From Parasponia andersonii (taxonomy: Eukaryota > Streptophyta > Magnoliopsida > Rosales > Cannabaceae): DNA of 64,000 nucleotides. The first letter of the stretch is position 1; each line of letters starts with the position of its first letter. The translations under genes and the position numbers were made by a program. Under the pieces are notes generated by a model. That model did not search any database. It was given only the letters and a program-made list of their open reading frames with translations, and was not told the DNA's origin. The DNA lies in contig JXTB01000023.1 of NCBI GenBank assembly GCA_002914805.1, positions 929,100 to 993,099 on the forward strand, given 5' to 3'. Below, in pieces: positions 60,631-64,000 of this stretch.

Positions 60631-61810
60631 TGTATAGGAAAAGACGAGTGTTTATATGGCTTAACGGGTCATACGTTAACCATACATGATCAGCATGTTC
60701 TTCTCGATCGACAATTTTGTACTTGAATGAGTATGATTGAAATTTATCATCTGTTTGTTACATATCTTGTTGAGTTGTTCGATTTTTTCATCGTAGTTGT
60801 AGCGCTTGTATATATTAACGGGTCTCTAACCCCTATGTTTTCCCGTTTAGATGTTCACTATCATGCGAGAAATAAGGCGGTCTCTGTTACATATAGTCCT
60901 TCGTTTGTTGATGTAGCCGTTTGGTTTGCAAGAGTATTTTGTTTCGGTTAGTTGGAAGCATGGAAGAGATTTAGAGAATTAAGTTAAAACATTTTGTTTT
61001 GAATGTCTGATGTTAGTTTGTCCAACGACTTTATACTTTTTGAGTAAATTATGGAAATATCAATTATTTAAACGTTGTACAAGTAAACACGATGAACTAT
61101 TGGAATAACAAAAAATAACAAGAAAAAGCAAGTATTTTAACACAATCAAACTATCAGCCTTTTTTCTATTTCTTCAATTATGTAATGGAGAAGACTATCT
61201 ATACCTGAGATATAACCGATCATAAGATTCACTCTCCTTAGAGAGTCAAAGTTGCAACTCCATATAATTCAGACTTCCAAACAGATGCGTATTTGCTCAG
61301 AGAAAGGCCTGCTTGCAACGGTGTGTGTCTCCAAGAAAACAATAATTTCTTCAGTATGTCCGTTTAACTCCTGTTTATCAAAACAACTGATGTTCCAATG
61401 GCATCAAATCATAATGCTGCTTGTAGACAATAAGCTGCTCCTGCAAAACCACCCGCAGCATCGACGAACTTAAATAGAACTAAATATAGAGTTAAGATCA
61501 GTGAGCAAACAAATAACGAACAAGTTGTTTCTACATTATAAAAAAGTGGGAAGGAACAATAAGGCAATGATCGTCAAAAGAATTAACAAAAATCACAACA
61601 CAAGCTAATTGAGTGAAACATACGAATTGAGGCTAACTATTTGACCAAAATGAACATCAAAGTAATGGAACTACAAGCTCATACTTACCTAGAGCTAAAA
61701 TCAAACAGCTCCTCCGTGTCATAGGGAGATCGAAGAAACCAGACCCCGAACCTCTCATTGACTTAGTTATTACCTCTCTTCATCAAGAAGTCTTCCAAAC
61801 AATTACGTGC
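60631..61810. other. Convergent spacer between cpRNP and the PPR gene
   Basis: 3' UTRs of both genes and about 600 bp of ordinary AT-rich DNA. The open frame at 60727-60951 has no recognisable features. Confidence 0.5.
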
Positions 61811-63124
61811 CTAAAGTACCCTTGTTTCTCGCTTCATTTCTACCTTAAGAACCTCTTTCCGAACCTTGTCCATTCTCCCTGTATCGATTTCTTCACATAT
61901 CCTAGGGACTACTGCGATCCAAGTCTCTCTATGAGGTACTTCCCCATGCTTTAGAATCTCACCTAGAACTCCACAAGCTTCCTCAACCCTACCAACACTA
62001 CAGAAACCTTTAACCAGAGCATGACCAACAGCGAAATGTGGAGAAAACCCCTTCGACACCATCTCCTCCAAATATCTTTTTGCCTCATCGAGACTTCCTT
62101 GGTTACATAATCCACTAACCAGAGTTCGGTAAGACACCACGTTCGGCAAGCACCCATTTGAGACCATATCCTCAAGAACCTTACAAGCATCAATGGCACG
62201 CCCTTCTCTACAAAATCCCACAATGACGGTATTATATTGAACAATATCAGGATTACAACCCTTAACCTTCATCCTACAAAGAAGCTTATACGCCTCTCTT
62301 AGCTTCTTCTTCCTACACAAACTATTCAACAACGTCGTATAGCTCAACGTATCCGGTGTAAAACCTTTGTTCAGCATATCCTCTAAAAAATCCACAGCCG
62401 TATTCACCTGCCCTTTCCTACACAACCCCTGCATCAAAATCCTATAAGACTCCTCGTTCGGGACAAGGTCTCTCTTAAACATTTTGTTAAACAGGTCGTA
62501 TGCAATACTAAGATTACCATTAAAACAGAACGCTCTCATCAAAATATTGTAAGATTCAGTGTTGGGAAAAACTCCATACTGATGGGCACTCCTGAAAAGG
62601 TCAAAAGCCGGCCGGAGAAGGCTCCGGCGAGAAACCAGAATCTCAAGAACCTGGTTCAAGTGTCTGGGCAAAGGCTTAGAGCCAAACTCCATCATCGTAT
62701 AAAAGGTCCGCAGAGCCTTTTCGGGCAAATTAGCCTCGCCATAGACCTTTAAGAGATACGAAAACAGAGTTTTCGTAACAGGATATCGCTCAGCCTTGAG
62801 GCGAAGGAGAAGAGCATCGATGAGAGAGAAGTGTTTGGCGCGGCCAAGCTTGAGAATGAGGATGAGAAATGAGGAATAAGAATGTCGGAAGTTGGGTTGG
62901 CGAGAGGCGTAGTCGAAGATCTCTTTGGCGAGTAGAGGGTCCGACTGTGATGCGATGAGCTTTTGGACCCTGGAAGGAGAAACGAAGCCATGGTTCTGAG
63001 GCCGATTTGGGGTCCGGTCTGGTTGGGGTTGTGAGGAATAGAGGGAAAATAATGGGTTTTGTGGTGGGAAGATGATGGAGCCATTGGTGGTTATCAGAGC
63101 TCTCCACGATCGGATTCGCTGCAT
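61811..63124 (-). CDS. P-class PPR protein, mitochondrial, At4g01400-like
   Basis: Intronless ORF of 437 residues from the ATG at 63124 (MQRIRSWRALITTNGS) to TAG at 61811-61813. A basic, Ser/Pro-rich N-terminus (about 1-50) suggests a mitochondrial presequence. About eight to nine PPR motifs of the P class follow, with typical ends such as YNILMRAFCFNGNLSIAYDL, YRILMQGLCRKGQVNTAVDF and YNTVIVGFCREGRAIDACKV. There is no E or DYW extension, so a role in organelle RNA processing, stability or translation is expected; the target is unknown. The frame is open for another 67 codons upstream (to 63325), but the segment reads as hydrophobic non-presequence sequence, so the downstream ATG is preferred. 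In Arabidopsis the similar gene lies next to COG4. Confidence 0.9.
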   Translation of the reverse strand: MQRIRSWRALITTNGSIIFPPQNPLFSLYSSQPQPDRTPNRPQNHGFVSPSRVQKLIASQSDPLLAKEIFDYASRQPNFRHSYSSFLILILKLGRAKHFSLIDALLLRLKAERYPVTKTLFSYLLKVYGEANLPEKALRTFYTMMEFGSKPLPRHLNQVLEILVSRRSLLRPAFDLFRSAHQYGVFPNTESYNILMRAFCFNGNLSIAYDLFNKMFKRDLVPNEESYRILMQGLCRKGQVNTAVDFLEDMLNKGFTPDTLSYTTLLNSLCRKKKLREAYKLLCRMKVKGCNPDIVQYNTVIVGFCREGRAIDACKVLEDMVSNGCLPNVVSYRTLVSGLCNQGSLDEAKRYLEEMVSKGFSPHFAVGHALVKGFCSVGRVEEACGVLGEILKHGEVPHRETWIAVVPRICEEIDTGRMDKVRKEVLKVEMKRETRVL

Positions 63125-64000
63125 TTTTATGTATATGTTTTTGGTAGGAAGATTCTTCTTTCCCCTGTAAAGGAGAGAAAACACACAAACAGCACAGATA
63201 AAAGTGATGACCAGTCGATTCATAGTTAAACTACATGTCGTTTGTATCTGTTCATCTTCATAAACGACGTGTGTTTTAAGGTTGAGAAGTTCTAAATCCA
63301 TCGACGATTGTACAAGTACATTCATAATTTTAGTTAAAATTTTAACTTAGCTAGAATTACTTAATATGACAGCAAGACAGGACAAAAAAACAAAAAAAAC
63401 GAAAAGAAGAGGAAAAAAAGATGTATGAATCGTTCAAAATCGTTTAAATTTTGGAGGATATTTTTCTATACATAGAATAAAGGAGATTTTTTTTTTAATA
63501 TAGAAAAACCTACAACGAAAAAAAGATTTATGTGTACATATATTAGAATTTAGTAATAGGATACGTACGTATGCTCATAAAACTGATAATTATACATAAA
63601 AACACCAAAAAAAAAACTTAAGATTTAAAAACAAAATTCAAAATTAGATAAACATTGTTGTGCGGTCTAAAATCCTAAGGTCGGATTATATGCGACCTCT
63701 CCCGTGATGGTTATATGCGACCTCCTCCGTGATGGTTATATGCGACCTCCTTCGTGATGGTTATAGGTGTTGATGGAGGTTTTATCAACAATAAATTTAT
63801 AAAGAATCAAGAGATGTGGCTTGTGTGAATTGAAATAATAATCAAAGCAAATAAGGAGAGAGCGATTTATAGTGGTTCAGCCCTAAAAAAAATGAGCCTA
63901 CGTCCACTGTTTTCTGACTATTTTATGAATAATGATGAACACTTAAGGTTACAGTTTTATCTGGGAATCGGAAAGACTCAAAAACTATTGAAGAATATTA
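63125..64000. other. Upstream region of the PPR gene and right edge
   Basis: PPR 5' leader/promoter and AT-rich spacer with A runs. It contains the 25-bp minisatellite at 63686-63760. The sequence after it (tttatagtggttcagccct and gagcctacgtccact, 63869-63912) resembles words common in plant retrotransposon ends, but no element boundaries are visible before the edge. Confidence 0.4.
63686..63760. repeat. Minisatellite, three 25-bp units
   Basis: Three consecutive units of the form ttatatgcgacctc + (t/c)(c/t)(c/t)cgtgatgg at 63686-63710, 63711-63735 and 63736-63760. They differ by only one or two bases each, so the expansion is fairly recent. Confidence 0.9.

Noticed and set aside
63125-63325. 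67-residue N-terminal extension of the At4g01400-like PPR
   Set aside because: It is open by chance. MQRIRSWRAL at 63124 gives a normal basic presequence, whereas the extension is hydrophobic and not presequence-like.
1-64000. CRISPR arrays, prokaryotic operons or phage genes
   Set aside because: The DNA is clearly a plant nuclear genome; the tandem repeats seen have no spacer structure.

Overview
This window is nuclear DNA of a flowering plant, almost certainly a eudicot. It has AT-rich intergenic DNA, short GT-AG introns, chloroplast- and mitochondrion-targeted housekeeping proteins, P-class PPR genes and plant transposon types. The protein sequences suggest a rosid, but the species cannot be named from this sequence. 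It carries two isolated ambiguous bases (8365 and 43159) and one assembly gap (23324-23716).

Layout. 1-1.2 kb: the 3' end of an RRM-type RNA-binding protein gene (+). 2.4-10.6 kb: repeat-rich DNA with a decayed Ty1/copia fossil, a tRNA-derived SINE whose tail is amplified as exact 169-bp units, a Harbinger-like MITE and TGACGTC motifs. 11.1-12.6 kb: a PPR gene (+) like Arabidopsis At1g05600. 13.9-16.6 kb: a solo LTR. 16.85-18.0 kb: the ribosomal stalk protein P1 gene (+) with a textbook ribosomal-protein promoter. 18.9-22.0 kb: a complete granule-bound starch synthase I gene (-), resolved into 13 coding exons. 22.4-33.4 kb: gene desert with the gap, a second solo LTR of the same family, a large duplicated AT-rich block and a 10-bp-periodic repeat. 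33.5-35.5 kb: gene fragments (-) of a dynamin-related protein (DRP1) and an MTV1-type ENTH/VHS protein. 36.2-45.5 kb: a complete VPS8 (CORVET) gene (+), 19 exons. 45.5-50.5 kb: repeats. 50.6-52.7 kb: plastid pyruvate dehydrogenase E1 alpha (+). 54.3-58.2 kb: COG4 (-), with a hAT-type element in its only intron. 59.4-60.6 kb: a chloroplast ribonucleoprotein gene (+) with a GC-AG intron. 61.8-63.1 kb: a second PPR gene (-) like At4g01400.

The genes do not form a pathway, though several act in vesicle traffic (VPS8, COG4, the MTV1 and DRP1 fragments) and several in the plastid (GBSSI, PDH E1 alpha, cpRNP). From memory of Arabidopsis gene numbering, P1, PDH E1 alpha and cpRNP correspond to the neighbours At1g01100, At1g01090 and At1g01080, while COG4, the second PPR and VPS8 correspond to At4g01395, At4g01400 and At4g00800. 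The window therefore looks like the unfractionated ancestor of two Arabidopsis duplicate segments. I found no convincing new molecular system. The best leads are the GC-AG intron, the two solo LTRs with perfect target-site duplications, the hAT insertion, the chimeric gene-fragment locus and the periodic repeats.
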